Shown here piece by piece: positions 20,077 through 30,249 of a stretch of 64,000 bases of DNA. Each line of letters begins with the position of its first letter. Position 1 is the stretch's first letter. The stretch lies in NCBI GenBank assembly GCA_904397895.1, contig CAJFOZ010000043.1, positions 1 through 64,000 on the forward strand, given 5' to 3'. The stretch is from an uncultured Clostridia bacterium. Lineage in GTDB: Bacteria; Bacillota; Clostridia; Oscillospirales; Acutalibacteraceae. Under the pieces are notes generated by a model that ran no database searches, was not told where the DNA came from, and saw only the letters and a program-made list of their open reading frames with translations. Both the position numbers and the translations under genes were made by a program.

Positions 20077-20687
20077 TCTCCTCTCACGATTCTGATAAAT
20101 TCCTTTATTTTTTCCGGATCCTTTTGGCCGTCGGTCTCCACGCCGCTGCTGACGTCCACTCCATAAGGCTGTATGTCCCGTACTGCTTGGGCTACATTTT
20201 CCGGCATGAGCCCCCCGGCCAACACAATCTTTTCCGACGGGATCTCTTTTAACAACGACCAGTCAAAAGTTTGGCCGCATCCGCCCCGTTGCTCCGGATG
20301 ATAGGCGTCTAATAAATACCGATCGGCCCGGCCCTCCGTCACTTCTAAAAGGGATTCCCTATCCTTAACGCGGACCGCTTTCCAAACTTCCCGGCCGGTC
20401 AGCCTCCTGACCTCATCTTGTGTTTCGCTATCCTCATCGCCGTGGAGCTGGATGACCCTGAGGCCGCACATGGCAGCGATGAAGGCCACTCGCTGCGGCA
20501 CTTCGTTGACAAACACCCCCACCGGCAGGATGCCTTCTGCCAAGCCGCGGATCAGTCTCCTAGCTGTCTCCGGGGAAACCTGCCGACGGCTGGGGGCAAA
20601 TACGAAACCAACGTAGTCCGGTGCAAATCGGTTGACAGCGTCAATGTCCTCTGGACGGGTTAGGCCACATACCTTCACCGAAATCAT
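20073..20687 (-). CDS. trpF: Phosphoribosylanthranilate isomerase
   Basis: MISVKVCGLTRPEDIDAVNRFAPDYVGFVF; VLAGGLMPENVAQAV; GVDVSSGVE. Start at MISVKVCG rather than 20834. Confidence 0.95.
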   Translation of the reverse strand: MISVKVCGLTRPEDIDAVNRFAPDYVGFVFAPSRRQVSPETARRLIRGLAEGILPVGVFVNEVPQRVAFIAAMCGLRVIQLHGDEDSETQDEVRRLTGREVWKAVRVKDRESLLEVTEGRADRYLLDAYHPEQRGGCGQTFDWSLLKEIPSEKIVLAGGLMPENVAQAVRDIQPYGVDVSSGVETDGQKDPEKIKEFIRIVRGE

Positions 20688-21469
20688 TGGATCCCTCCCC
20701 GTAACATTTGGACGGCCCGTGGGATATCCTCGGATCGCATCAAGGTTTCCCCGACCAAAACGGCGTCGGCGCCCATGGACCGCAACAATGTTATATCCTG
20801 GGATGTCCGAATGCCGCTTTCCGCTACAATGCATCGCTCCTTTGGAATCTGTGGGATCAGAGTTTCACTTGTCCGTAAGGTTACCTCAAAAGTACGCAAA
20901 TTGCGGTTGTTGATGCCCACTATCGGCGCCTCCGTGTCCAGCACCCGTTCCAGTTCCTCTTTGTCGTGGACTTCCACCAAGTAGGCAAGGCCCAAATTTT
21001 TAGCTGTGGTTTGAAACTGGACAAGTTGTTTCTGATCCAAAATGGCGGCAATTAACAGGACGGCGTCGGCGCCCAAAAGATACGCTTCATAAATTTGATA
21101 TTCGGATACGATAAAATCCTTGCGCAGCAGCGGAATGGACGAAATCGCACGGATCGACTGCAAATAAACGTCATTCCCTTGGAAATAGTCCTCTTCAGTG
21201 AGAATCGACATGGCCTGCACATCGGATTTTAGATAACTATTTGCAATATCAACCGGATTAAATACGGATCGGATTACCCCTTTGGAAGGAGATGCCTTTT
21301 TGACCTCCGCAATAATGGACATTTTTTCAGGAAGTTTCAAACTGCCGGCAAAATCCAAAGGCGTCCTCGGATGGTCTTCCGCCTGCCTTTGCAGGTTCAA
21401 AAGTGGAATTTTTTCCATCCGTTGCCGCAGCCTCATTTCCTTTTTGGCTACAATCTCATCCAAGATCAT
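20684..21469 (-). CDS. trpC: Indole-3-glycerol-phosphate synthase
   Basis: IIAEVKKASPSKGVI, PLLRKDFIVSEYQIYEAYLLGADAVLLI, GINNRNLRTFEV. Confidence 0.96.
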   Translation of the reverse strand: MILDEIVAKKEMRLRQRMEKIPLLNLQRQAEDHPRTPLDFAGSLKLPEKMSIIAEVKKASPSKGVIRSVFNPVDIANSYLKSDVQAMSILTEEDYFQGNDVYLQSIRAISSIPLLRKDFIVSEYQIYEAYLLGADAVLLIAAILDQKQLVQFQTTAKNLGLAYLVEVHDKEELERVLDTEAPIVGINNRNLRTFEVTLRTSETLIPQIPKERCIVAESGIRTSQDITLLRSMGADAVLVGETLMRSEDIPRAVQMLRGGIQ

Positions 21470-21482
21470 CCTGATTCCCCCT

Positions 21483-22499
21483 TTACGCCATGCTGTTGCT
21501 CATCTCGATAACCTGCTCCAGCTTTTTCAAGGCTGCTCCGGAATCGATGGCTTCCCTGGCCATCTCAATGCCTTGGGCAATGGTGTCGGCTTTGCGCCCG
21601 GCATAAATGGAGGCGCCGGCATTGAGTAGGACGGTATCCCGTTTGGCGCCTTTGGCTCCTCCTAAGATATCCCGCGTAATCTGGGCGTTCTCCGTCGCTG
21701 TACCGCCGCAGATGTCCTTTACAGACGCCCGTTCAAATCCAAAATGTTCCGGAGGCAGCACGTAGTCCATTACGAGGCCATCCTTGATCTCAGACACCCG
21801 GTTGGGACCTACTGTAGCAAATTCATCGATGCCTTCGCAGTTCATAACAAATCCTCGTTCTACACCCATGTTCATCATGGCGTGAGCCAAAGGATTGGTG
21901 AGATCCTTATCAAATACACCGATGACCTGTGTCTTTGCGTCCGATGGGTTGGAGATGGGGCCTAAAATATTAAAAATAGTGCGGATTCCCAACTCGCTTC
22001 GCACCAAAGCCGCCTGCTTCATGGACTTATGGAAGGTCTTTGCAAACATAAATCCCAAACCAATGGCCTCTACGCATTGTTCTACCTGCTCTGGTTCCAG
22101 CATCACATTGACCCCCAGCGCCTCCAACAGATCCACGCTACCGCTGCGGCTGGAAATGGCGCGGTTGCCGTGCTTTGCCACCGGGACGCCTGCCGCCGCC
22201 ACTACAAAGGCCGATGTCGTGGAAATATTAAATGTATTGATCCCATCCCCCCCGGTGCCTACCAGGTCGATGTATCCCGATACCGTGGGATGGATATGGG
22301 CGGCTTTGTGCTTCATGGTCAAGGCACACCCGGTAATTTCATCGATGGTCTCCCCTTTCATGCGAAGGCTTGTGAGAAATGCGCTGATCTGGGCGTATGT
22401 CGCACCGTTGTCCAGCACCATGTCCATAGCCTGCATGGCTTCCTCTTTGGTCAGGTCTTGTTTTAATACCAGTTTCTGAATTGCCGATTTGATCATCAT
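21483..22499 (-). CDS. trpD: Anthranilate phosphoribosyltransferase
   Basis: DLVGTGGDGINTFNISTTSAFVVAAAGVPVAKHGNRAISSRSGSVDLLEALG. Confidence 0.96.
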   Translation of the reverse strand: MMIKSAIQKLVLKQDLTKEEAMQAMDMVLDNGATYAQISAFLTSLRMKGETIDEITGCALTMKHKAAHIHPTVSGYIDLVGTGGDGINTFNISTTSAFVVAAAGVPVAKHGNRAISSRSGSVDLLEALGVNVMLEPEQVEQCVEAIGLGFMFAKTFHKSMKQAALVRSELGIRTIFNILGPISNPSDAKTQVIGVFDKDLTNPLAHAMMNMGVERGFVMNCEGIDEFATVGPNRVSEIKDGLVMDYVLPPEHFGFERASVKDICGGTATENAQITRDILGGAKGAKRDTVLLNAGASIYAGRKADTIAQGIEMAREAIDSGAALKKLEQVIEMSNSMA

Positions 22500-22564
22500 A
22501 ATTACCTCCCAAATATTCCGTTGACATCATATTCAGTCATCGGGTATGGGGATTTTGAAGCAAA

Positions 22565-22853
22565 ATAAAAACAGCTTGCCCTTATCAAAAGGACAAGCTG
22601 CACTAATAAGCCTGCGGTACCACCTTTATTGGTATTTCAAAATACCCACTTTGCAGGTGCAATCACACCCTCACCCTTGTAACGTAGGAGAAACGTCGGG
22701 ATCTACTAACCACTTACATCATAGAAAAAATGGCGTTCGCCCCGCCCTCATCAGCCCAACGGCAACTGCACAGCTCTAATACCGGACTCCCACCATCACC
22801 GGCTCTCTGTCATCAGATTACTGCACTGCCAATCTGAATCAACGGTTTTGAAT
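22565..22853 (-). promoter_or_regulatory. T-box leader of the trp genes (probable Trp specificity) with terminator
   Basis: Minus strand carries AAAGGTGGTACCGCAGG (T-box), Stem I-like AGAGAGCCGGTGATGGTGGGAGTCCGGT, and terminator CAGCTTGTCC...GGGCAAGCTGTTTTT before trpD. A TGG triplet lies in a plausible internal loop (TGCCGTTGGGCTG opposite CAGATTGGCA). Confidence 0.9.
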
Positions 22854-22957
22854 ATGGATTTAGTATATCACACTCCTCCTCATTTTTCAAGGGCCCTATC
22901 AAATATTTCATAGAAAAATGCCCTCCACTTTTCTACTACAGTTCAGATATAAATAGA

Positions 22958-22996
22958 AGGAAAAGCCCCTCGGCTTAAACCGGAGGGCTTTTCCTA
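22958..22996 (-). terminator. Terminator of the GH92 gene
   Basis: aggaaaagcccctcgg...ccggagggcttttcct inverted repeat. Confidence 0.75.
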
Positions 22997-23022
22997 CTTA
23001 TAAGCTAAGCTTTTTGCCTATC

Positions 23023-26000
23023 TTATTTTGTGATGGTAATCTGCATGGTCATGCCGTTGTCCACAACCTTGCCGGTGTAGGGGTTGACGCTGACCACACT
23101 AAAGATACGGTTATTGCCAGCGCTTCCCACAGACAGTGTGACATTCCAAGTCTTAATGCCTGTGTCTTCGTCTACAGTGGCATCCTTGCTCAAGAGGCTG
23201 ATTACTCTACCCTTTTCATTGAGAATGCGGATATCTTCCACATCTCCGGTAGTGGTAATGGTAGCTTCAAATACCTCGTTCACCTTAGCGGAAGCATTGT
23301 TTTCAACGCTCAGCACCATTCCGTTGTATTCCGGGTTGGCGATGGTCATAGTGATATCCTTGCCGGAATCCACATAAGAGCTACCCATGCTGCGGGTGTA
23401 CAGGTTCATAACGCGGTTTTCACCAGCGGTACCAACCGAGAACTTAATGGTCCAGGTCTTGGTGCCGTCACCGTTATTGACAGATTTAACCCAAGTTCTG
23501 CTAATCCATCTGCCGTTTTCATTCCGCAGATTGATATCGCTGATAGTGTCCTTCGTCACGGCGGTCAGAGTAATCTCTTCATTGACACCGTAGACGGCAG
23601 GATCGCGATCCAAAGAAGCGGAGATGATATCCTCGGACGGCTGAGGCTCAGCGGGAACCAATTGCTCAATAGCAGCGTTGATCTTCTCAGTGGCCTCTAC
23701 ATACATGGTATTGGTAGCATCCGGGTTGTTCTTTACAGCGTTACCGTTCTCCACGGCTGCAGTCACAGCAGCGAAGGATTCTGCGGTGTAGTCCTCAGCG
23801 TTCAAAGCAGCGGCAGCTTCCAAAGCAGCGTTCAGAGCAGCGATGCTTTCTTCTGTAGGAGCATCCGGATCTTCTGCCTCAGTGAACTGGAAGTAGTCGA
23901 TGTTGGCGACGTGCTTACCAGTACTCTGGAGGACAACATACACATCATGCTGGCCGGTGACTTTCTTAGTCAGATCAGCAGTGGCAAGCATATACTGCTT
24001 CCAAGCGCCTTCCGAGGGAGGAGTCTGGATATCGGCAATCAGTTCGCCATCCACAGAGTCCAGACGGACTTCCATGTGAGCGTTGGGGCAGTCGGCCATC
24101 ACGCCGGCGTAATTGACAGAAACCTGAGTAGCGCCGTTGGTTCCGAAGTCAACATACTTGAAGGCAATAAAAGTGCCAGGAGCGGTACCGCCAACGTTGC
24201 CAACTGTGCCAACATTGGTACCCTCTGTGGTTTCAGCCTTGATGCCGGACGAAGCATTGTCGAAGGACTCAGCTTCAATTCTTGCATAGGCATCGCGGAT
24301 TTCCTTCAGGTTACTGATAGCAGTCTGGATGGCTTTGGTTGCATCGATATAATCGTCCAAAGTAGATTCCGGATCAGCCAGTACTTTTTCAGCCGCTTCG
24401 ACTGCATCCATCAAAGCCTCGAAAGTAACCGTGGCATAAGCGGAACCATCCATTTCCTTGACCTGATTGACCAAGGCTTCCAGGGACTCCTTGTCCATGG
24501 ACTTGGATTCAACGCCCATCAATTCGATTTCGCCCAGGTTCATAGCTTCAGCGCCGGTGAAGTCGATCTTGATGTAGGTGTACTTAGCGCTCTTTTCAGC
24601 ATCCACTGCGAAGGGACGGGTGTAGTTCTCCCACTGGAAGGTCTGGTTGGATCTAGAGTCGATCTCAGTCCATTCCTTGCCGTCGTTGGAACCGGAAATG
24701 GTCCACGAAGCAGGAGCTGCATTGGTAGCTTTGCAGGTGATGGTGTACATATCAATGAACTTGCCGTTGCCGTCACCAAAGAAGTAAGTGACAGAACCGG
24801 TATTGCCGGCAAAAGCTGTTGCATTGCTGGAGTTGTTGTCCAACAAGTTGGCAGCTTTGGCGTTTTCCTCGAGTCCTTCCACATAGATGCCGGGGGTTAC
24901 ACCGGTCAGCTCATCGGCAGATTCTGCGACCTTAGCATTTTCAGCGGTCAGGTCCTTCATGGGTTCTGCGACCTTATCACCAGTGGTGATGGACGGAGGT
25001 ACGGAATCTTCCGCAGTGCCCCAATCGGAGGGTTGGTTGCCCATGACAAAGTCAAGGGTGATTTCGCCGTCGCCGTCTTTGTCGCCGTTGACCAGGTCAA
25101 CCTGATCAAAATAGGTCTTGTTGTAATCCTCGCCTTCCACCTTCAGGCTCTGGACATACACGTTCTCTCTGCTGTTGTTTTCAGCATTGATGACCAGATC
25201 CTTACCGTTTTCAAGGTGGACAGTGGCTTTCTCAAACAACGGCGAGCCGATGGCAAATTCGCCGCTGCCCATGTTGACCGGGTACAGGCCCAAGCTGGAC
25301 AGGATATACCAAGCCGACATCTCGCCGTTGTCTTCGTCGCCGCAGTAGCCCTGGCCAATGGTGTAGCCTGTGTAGAGGCGATCCATGATCTCGCGGACCT
25401 TCTCCTGGGTCTTATAGGGCTGGCCGGCATAGAGGTACATATAGGGAATGTGGTGGGACGGCTGGTTGCTGTGGCCATATTGACCCATTCTCACCTGGCG
25501 GGCTTCACGCATCTCGTGGATCTCGCCGCCGTAGCCGCCGGGGATGTAGGTGGTGTCTTCGTTAAAGAAGGCATCCAGCTTCTCCGCCAAACCTTCACGG
25601 CCGCCGTACAGGTTAGCCAGGCCTTGGCCGTCCTGGACGACGTGGAACGCCATGTTCCAAGCGTTGGTCTCGGTATATTGACCGCCCCAGGACTTGGGAT
25701 CAAAGCTGTCGTCATTGGTCTGCCAAGTGCCGTTGTAGTTCTTGCCCTTGAACCATCCATCGCCGTCGCCATTGTCGTTGTACTTAAAGTAGTTGACATA
25801 GTTTTGGGCGCGGTTTGTGAAGTAGATGTACTCGTCGTTGAGTTTCTGATACTCCTCGCTGTCCTTGTCTTCCATCTTGTCCATCATAGCCTTGGCCATG
25901 TTGGCGATACCGGCATCATTGATGAAGCCTTCCAGGCCCCAGGACATACCCTCGCCGTTGTTGGCGCCGGTGTAGCCGTAGAAGATGGACTGGTTGATAT

Positions 26001-28479
26001 TCTGACGGCCGTTCTGAGATTTGCTGCTGACGGCAGAACCATTGCGCAGGGCAGCATCATAAGCGGTCTCATAGTCAAATTCCTGGCCGCGCAGCAAAGC
26101 GTCGCCAAAGATGACGTCGGAGCTGGTACCAACCATGGAGTTGACGCCTGCCGGGGCAATCCAGCGCGGCACCCATCCTTCATCGTTATAGTGCTGTACC
26201 AAACCGTTGAGCAGGTCGGTGTTCTGGCTGGGGGTGAGCAGTGCATAAGCGGCCCATGTGGTGCGGTAGGTATCCCAGAAACCGTTGTTGTAATAGAAGA
26301 TACCATCCACAACGCCTCTGTCATTGTAGGGGCTTCTATACTGCCACTGGGGTTCTTCATTGGAGCCCACGTTTTCACTCATCAGGTTGGGATAAGCAAA
26401 CAGGCGGTACATATTGGAATAAAGGGTGGTCAGCTGATTTTCAGTAGCGCCCTCTACGTCGATGATATCCAGCTTCTCATCCCATTCGCTCTGAGCTGCT
26501 TCCTTGACATCTTCAAAAGAAGCGCCTTCAGGGATCTCCAGATCCAGGTTATGTTTGGCCTGGTCGGCGCTGATGAAGGAGGTGGCGACCTTCAAGGTGA
26601 CTTCGTTGGTGCCGTCGGCAAAGGACACAACGCCCTGACCGCTGTTTGCATTTGTAATCTTGTCCAACTCAGGAGCCACGCTGAATTCGCCGTAGACGTA
26701 CATGGTTCCCATGCCGTTGCTGTTTTCTTTCACAGCGGCGGTAAAGGTCTTGCCGTCTTCAGAGAATTCCAAATCAGCGTCACGGGTCACGCAGTCCAAA
26801 ATGACGTTGCGGTTCTGGACATTCTCGTCAAAGGTAAAGCGCATCATCGAGGCGTGATTGGTGGGAGCCAATTCCAAGGTGGCGCCGGACGCTGCCGATC
26901 CTTCGTCGAAGGATACCTTATAGTAGTGAGCCTTGGCCTCCTCATTGTCATGGGAGAAAGAGGCGGCTCTCTCATTGACGCCTACAGAATTGCTGCTGGA
27001 AGCGTCGATGGAGGTGTTGACCATAAAGGTATAATTGCCACGGTCACCGATCCAGTGGCTGGCCACGTGGCTGACCGAAATGTGCTTAAAGGTGTTGCCA
27101 GGCTGATAGGTGTACATAGAGGCCTGGCCACTGTTGGTGGTAGGAGCCCAGAAGTTAAATCCGTGAGGAACGGTTACTAGGGCGCCGTTCAGGCCGCGGG
27201 AGAAGGAGCCTGTAGATTGGGTCCCGCGCAGGATGCTGACATAATCAGACTTGCGCTCATGTTTTATGGGAGCCACATCTTTGATCTCGATATCGTCAAA
27301 CAGAGCCTCAAAAGTGGCGTTTGCCGGGACTTCTTCTCCGTCCTCGTTGATGGTAGTAGTGGCGTTGGAAGCTTTATCGTAGTTGATGAGGATCTTCTTA
27401 ATGGTTCTGCCAGCTGCTACTTGGCCGATGTTGGAATACACATGGTTCCACTGACGGAGATTCAGGAACTTGGAGTCGCCCTGGGATTGGGCGTCCACCT
27501 TGTTGCCATACTGGTCAACAGCAGCCATATCGCTCAAATAGGATCCATCGTCAAACTGGAGATCCACCGCTACATAAGTGCTGGTGTATTCATAGTCATA
27601 GTCGCCGTCAAACTGGGGGAACACCTTGTAAGAAAGCTGGGTGTTTTCCGAAACCGGAATGTTCAGGTTCTCATACACCACGTTGTGGCTGTAAGCCCTG
27701 CCGGAACCCTCGTGGGTACCGCTGACGGTATAAGTCTTGGAACCGGTGAAGCCTTTACCGGTTGTGCTGTTCCAAGTGGAACCAGGGCCGCCCAACACTT
27801 CAGCACCCATGCCTAGAGCAGCCGCTGCATCATCATCAGGATTATTGGTGCCGAAGGTGATGTCGCCGATCTGGGTCATGTTACCGCTGCCGTTGGCCTC
27901 AACGGTCACACGGTAATAAGTATAAGCGGTGTCATTTTCAATCTCATAGGTGTTGCGGACATAGCGATCAGCAAAAGTTACATTTTCTTGCTTGTCCAAC
28001 GGCACCCAATCAGAACCGTCTACCGAGCCGTACAGAGTCCAGCTCTTCGGGTCGCGCTCGGGAGCGTCGTTGGCCGAAGTGATGGAGTAAACACGGATGG
28101 TAGTAGGCTCATTCATTTCAAAGGTGATGTCAAACGGGCGATTGGCTGTGGTCAAATATTTGCTGCCAGCATTGTCGTCCAGCATGTTATCCGCAATCTC
28201 ATGGTCATTATAGGCCTGGGGAGCGGTAACAGATTTTGCCTTTTTCCGGCCTACCAAGCCTGTGCCAGCACCTTTTTTGCTGACATTTTCAGTCATGGGC
28301 TTACCATCTTTTGAATATTCGACGGTGTTTTCAAGGGGACTGGCATCGCCCTCTTCAAAGGAAGAAGCGAACGTTCCACCTGCTGTGGGCTCTTCAGCTG
28401 CCGCCGGAAGCGCGAATGCAGCTGTGGACAGTACCATCGTGGTGCTGAGCACGGCAGCCAAAATTCTTTTCAGCTTCAT
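23023..28479 (-). CDS. Secreted GH92 alpha-mannosidase with F5/8-type (discoidin-like) domains, FIVAR-like modules and two C-terminal repeats
   Basis: Signal MKLKRILAAVLSTTMVLSTAAFALPAAA after RBS ggaggtaatgc; GH92-like NNGFWDTYRTTWAAYALLTP, GGYGGEIHEMREA, GYCGDEDNGEMSAWYILSSLGLYPVNMGSGEFAIGSPLF. Confidence 0.93.
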   Translation of the reverse strand: MKLKRILAAVLSTTMVLSTAAFALPAAAEEPTAGGTFASSFEEGDASPLENTVEYSKDGKPMTENVSKKGAGTGLVGRKKAKSVTAPQAYNDHEIADNMLDDNAGSKYLTTANRPFDITFEMNEPTTIRVYSITSANDAPERDPKSWTLYGSVDGSDWVPLDKQENVTFADRYVRNTYEIENDTAYTYYRVTVEANGSGNMTQIGDITFGTNNPDDDAAAALGMGAEVLGGPGSTWNSTTGKGFTGSKTYTVSGTHEGSGRAYSHNVVYENLNIPVSENTQLSYKVFPQFDGDYDYEYTSTYVAVDLQFDDGSYLSDMAAVDQYGNKVDAQSQGDSKFLNLRQWNHVYSNIGQVAAGRTIKKILINYDKASNATTTINEDGEEVPANATFEALFDDIEIKDVAPIKHERKSDYVSILRGTQSTGSFSRGLNGALVTVPHGFNFWAPTTNSGQASMYTYQPGNTFKHISVSHVASHWIGDRGNYTFMVNTSIDASSSNSVGVNERAASFSHDNEEAKAHYYKVSFDEGSAASGATLELAPTNHASMMRFTFDENVQNRNVILDCVTRDADLEFSEDGKTFTAAVKENSNGMGTMYVYGEFSVAPELDKITNANSGQGVVSFADGTNEVTLKVATSFISADQAKHNLDLEIPEGASFEDVKEAAQSEWDEKLDIIDVEGATENQLTTLYSNMYRLFAYPNLMSENVGSNEEPQWQYRSPYNDRGVVDGIFYYNNGFWDTYRTTWAAYALLTPSQNTDLLNGLVQHYNDEGWVPRWIAPAGVNSMVGTSSDVIFGDALLRGQEFDYETAYDAALRNGSAVSSKSQNGRQNINQSIFYGYTGANNGEGMSWGLEGFINDAGIANMAKAMMDKMEDKDSEEYQKLNDEYIYFTNRAQNYVNYFKYNDNGDGDGWFKGKNYNGTWQTNDDSFDPKSWGGQYTETNAWNMAFHVVQDGQGLANLYGGREGLAEKLDAFFNEDTTYIPGGYGGEIHEMREARQVRMGQYGHSNQPSHHIPYMYLYAGQPYKTQEKVREIMDRLYTGYTIGQGYCGDEDNGEMSAWYILSSLGLYPVNMGSGEFAIGSPLFEKATVHLENGKDLVINAENNSRENVYVQSLKVEGEDYNKTYFDQVDLVNGDKDGDGEITLDFVMGNQPSDWGTAEDSVPPSITTGDKVAEPMKDLTAENAKVAESADELTGVTPGIYVEGLEENAKAANLLDNNSSNATAFAGNTGSVTYFFGDGNGKFIDMYTITCKATNAAPASWTISGSNDGKEWTEIDSRSNQTFQWENYTRPFAVDAEKSAKYTYIKIDFTGAEAMNLGEIELMGVESKSMDKESLEALVNQVKEMDGSAYATVTFEALMDAVEAAEKVLADPESTLDDYIDATKAIQTAISNLKEIRDAYARIEAESFDNASSGIKAETTEGTNVGTVGNVGGTAPGTFIAFKYVDFGTNGATQVSVNYAGVMADCPNAHMEVRLDSVDGELIADIQTPPSEGAWKQYMLATADLTKKVTGQHDVYVVLQSTGKHVANIDYFQFTEAEDPDAPTEESIAALNAALEAAAALNAEDYTAESFAAVTAAVENGNAVKNNPDATNTMYVEATEKINAAIEQLVPAEPQPSEDIISASLDRDPAVYGVNEEITLTAVTKDTISDINLRNENGRWISRTWVKSVNNGDGTKTWTIKFSVGTAGENRVMNLYTRSMGSSYVDSGKDITMTIANPEYNGMVLSVENNASAKVNEVFEATITTTGDVEDIRILNEKGRVISLLSKDATVDEDTGIKTWNVTLSVGSAGNNRIFSVVSVNPYTGKVVDNGMTMQITITK

Positions 28480-29169
28480 TGCATTACCTCCTACTACAAA
28501 AAGTTTTCCTTCCGAATTCTTTTGTTGTTCTTCCCCGGATACAAACCTTCTTCTTGTTGCCTCTTCTCCCGCAGAAATCGTCGTTTGGGAAAACCTACTT
28601 TTTTTGCGGAAGATGAATTGTATCCATTTTTGTTGGGACACAAAAGACCTTGAAGGCTATATTCATCATAACAAAAAAACGCGCAAAATGTCCTGTACTT
28701 TTTTTAAATTTGCTGTAATATTTTTAGATCATCCTTTTTTCTTTTTCGTTACTTTTTATAGCAATTTAAAAACTATACAAGATATCTTTTTATAAACTAT
28801 ACAATATTGATAATATTTCATCCATTTTACTTTTTTAATTGAATTTACAAAATTGAGAATCCTATTCTGTTCTTCTTGGACAAATAAATCTTTTTTCACT
28901 TACAAAGTTCCTTATTTGTCAACACAATTATAGAATGCCCTGAAAAAAGCATAACGCTACCCTACATACCGTCCAGAAATAACAATATACAGCGCAACAT
29001 CCCAATTTATTTTTATAAGCAGTTCTTCCTCTTTTTTGTCGAAATTCCTTGCATCTTAGGAGCAATAGTGATATAATACTGAAGATTTAACCATTTGGCG
29101 TTTTGCGGCGCTGGATAGGTGGTAGTTTGGGTTTATTTCATTGTGTCAGAAAAGAAAGGTGGAGGCGTT

Positions 29170-30249
29170 TTGAAGGGTTATCTTTTGCTAGAAGATGGAC
29201 ACCTTTTTACCGGTCAGAGCATCGGTTCTCAAAAGGAGGTTATTTGCGAAATCGTATTTAATACCTCCATGACTGGATATGTCGAACTGCTGACAGATCC
29301 TTCTTATGCCGGACAAGGCGTCGTCATGACCTATCCTCTCATCGGCAACTATGGTGTTTGCTTTGAGGATCAGGAGTCCAGACGGCCCTGGGTTTCGGCT
29401 TTTCTTATGCGCGAATTGTCCCGCATCCCCAGCAACTTCCGTTCCCAGGGGAGCCTGGCGGATTATTTGAAGGAGGCCGATATCCCCGGCCTTCAGGGCA
29501 TCGATACCCGGGCGTTGACCAAGCTGCTCCGGGAAAAGGGCACGATGAACGGTATGATTACCACCGATGAAAATTTCAATCGGGAAGAGGCTCTAAAACG
29601 CATTGCAGATTATAAGCATCAGGGGCTGGTGCAGCGCACCTCCTGCAAAGCGGTGGAGCATTACGGCGATGATCTCCAAAAAAATGTAGCGCTGCTGGAC
29701 TTGGGCGGCAAAAGCAGCATTGTACAGTGCCTTGTCAAACGCGGCTGCAAGGTGACGGTCTATCCCTGCGACACCCCTGCCGACGTCATTTTAGCTACCA
29801 AGCCCGACGGCATCATGCTGTCCAACGGCCCCGGCGACCCTAAGGATTGCGGCCCTATTATCGACGAAGTGGGCAAATTGGTTCGCTCCGGCATCCCGCT
29901 GTTCGCCATCTGCTTAGGCCATCAGCTGGTGGCGTTGGCCGCCGGCGGCAGCACTCATAAGTTGCCTTACGGCCACCGGGGTTCCAACCATCCGGTACGG
30001 GATACCTCCACAGGACGCACCTACATCTCCGCCCAGAACCATGGGTATGTGGTAGATAGCGACAAGCTGCCCGACGGCGTCCATGTGGCGTTTGAGAACG
30101 TCAACGACGGCACGGTAGAGGGGTTGGAGTTTGATACCCTGCCGGTTTATACCGTCCAGTTCCATCCCGAGGCCTCTGCCGGCCCGCACGATACCCAATT
30201 CCTTTTCGACCGTTTTATTGCTCAAATGGGAGGTGGCAAGAATGCCTAA
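29170..30249 (+). CDS. carA: Carbamoyl-phosphate synthase small subunit
   Basis: MKGYLLLEDGHLFTGQSIG; LSNGPGDPKDC; class I amidotransferase FAICLGHQLVALAAG. TTG start 5 nt after ggagg. Confidence 0.95.
   Translation: MKGYLLLEDGHLFTGQSIGSQKEVICEIVFNTSMTGYVELLTDPSYAGQGVVMTYPLIGNYGVCFEDQESRRPWVSAFLMRELSRIPSNFRSQGSLADYLKEADIPGLQGIDTRALTKLLREKGTMNGMITTDENFNREEALKRIADYKHQGLVQRTSCKAVEHYGDDLQKNVALLDLGGKSSIVQCLVKRGCKVTVYPCDTPADVILATKPDGIMLSNGPGDPKDCGPIIDEVGKLVRSGIPLFAICLGHQLVALAAGGSTHKLPYGHRGSNHPVRDTSTGRTYISAQNHGYVVDSDKLPDGVHVAFENVNDGTVEGLEFDTLPVYTVQFHPEASAGPHDTQFLFDRFIAQMGGGKNA

Noticed and set aside
23014-27180. 1388-aa + strand ORF opposite the GH92 gene
   Set aside because: Antisense to a convincing secreted enzyme; V/I/H/G-rich composition typical of the mirrored frame of biased codons; no recognisable domain.
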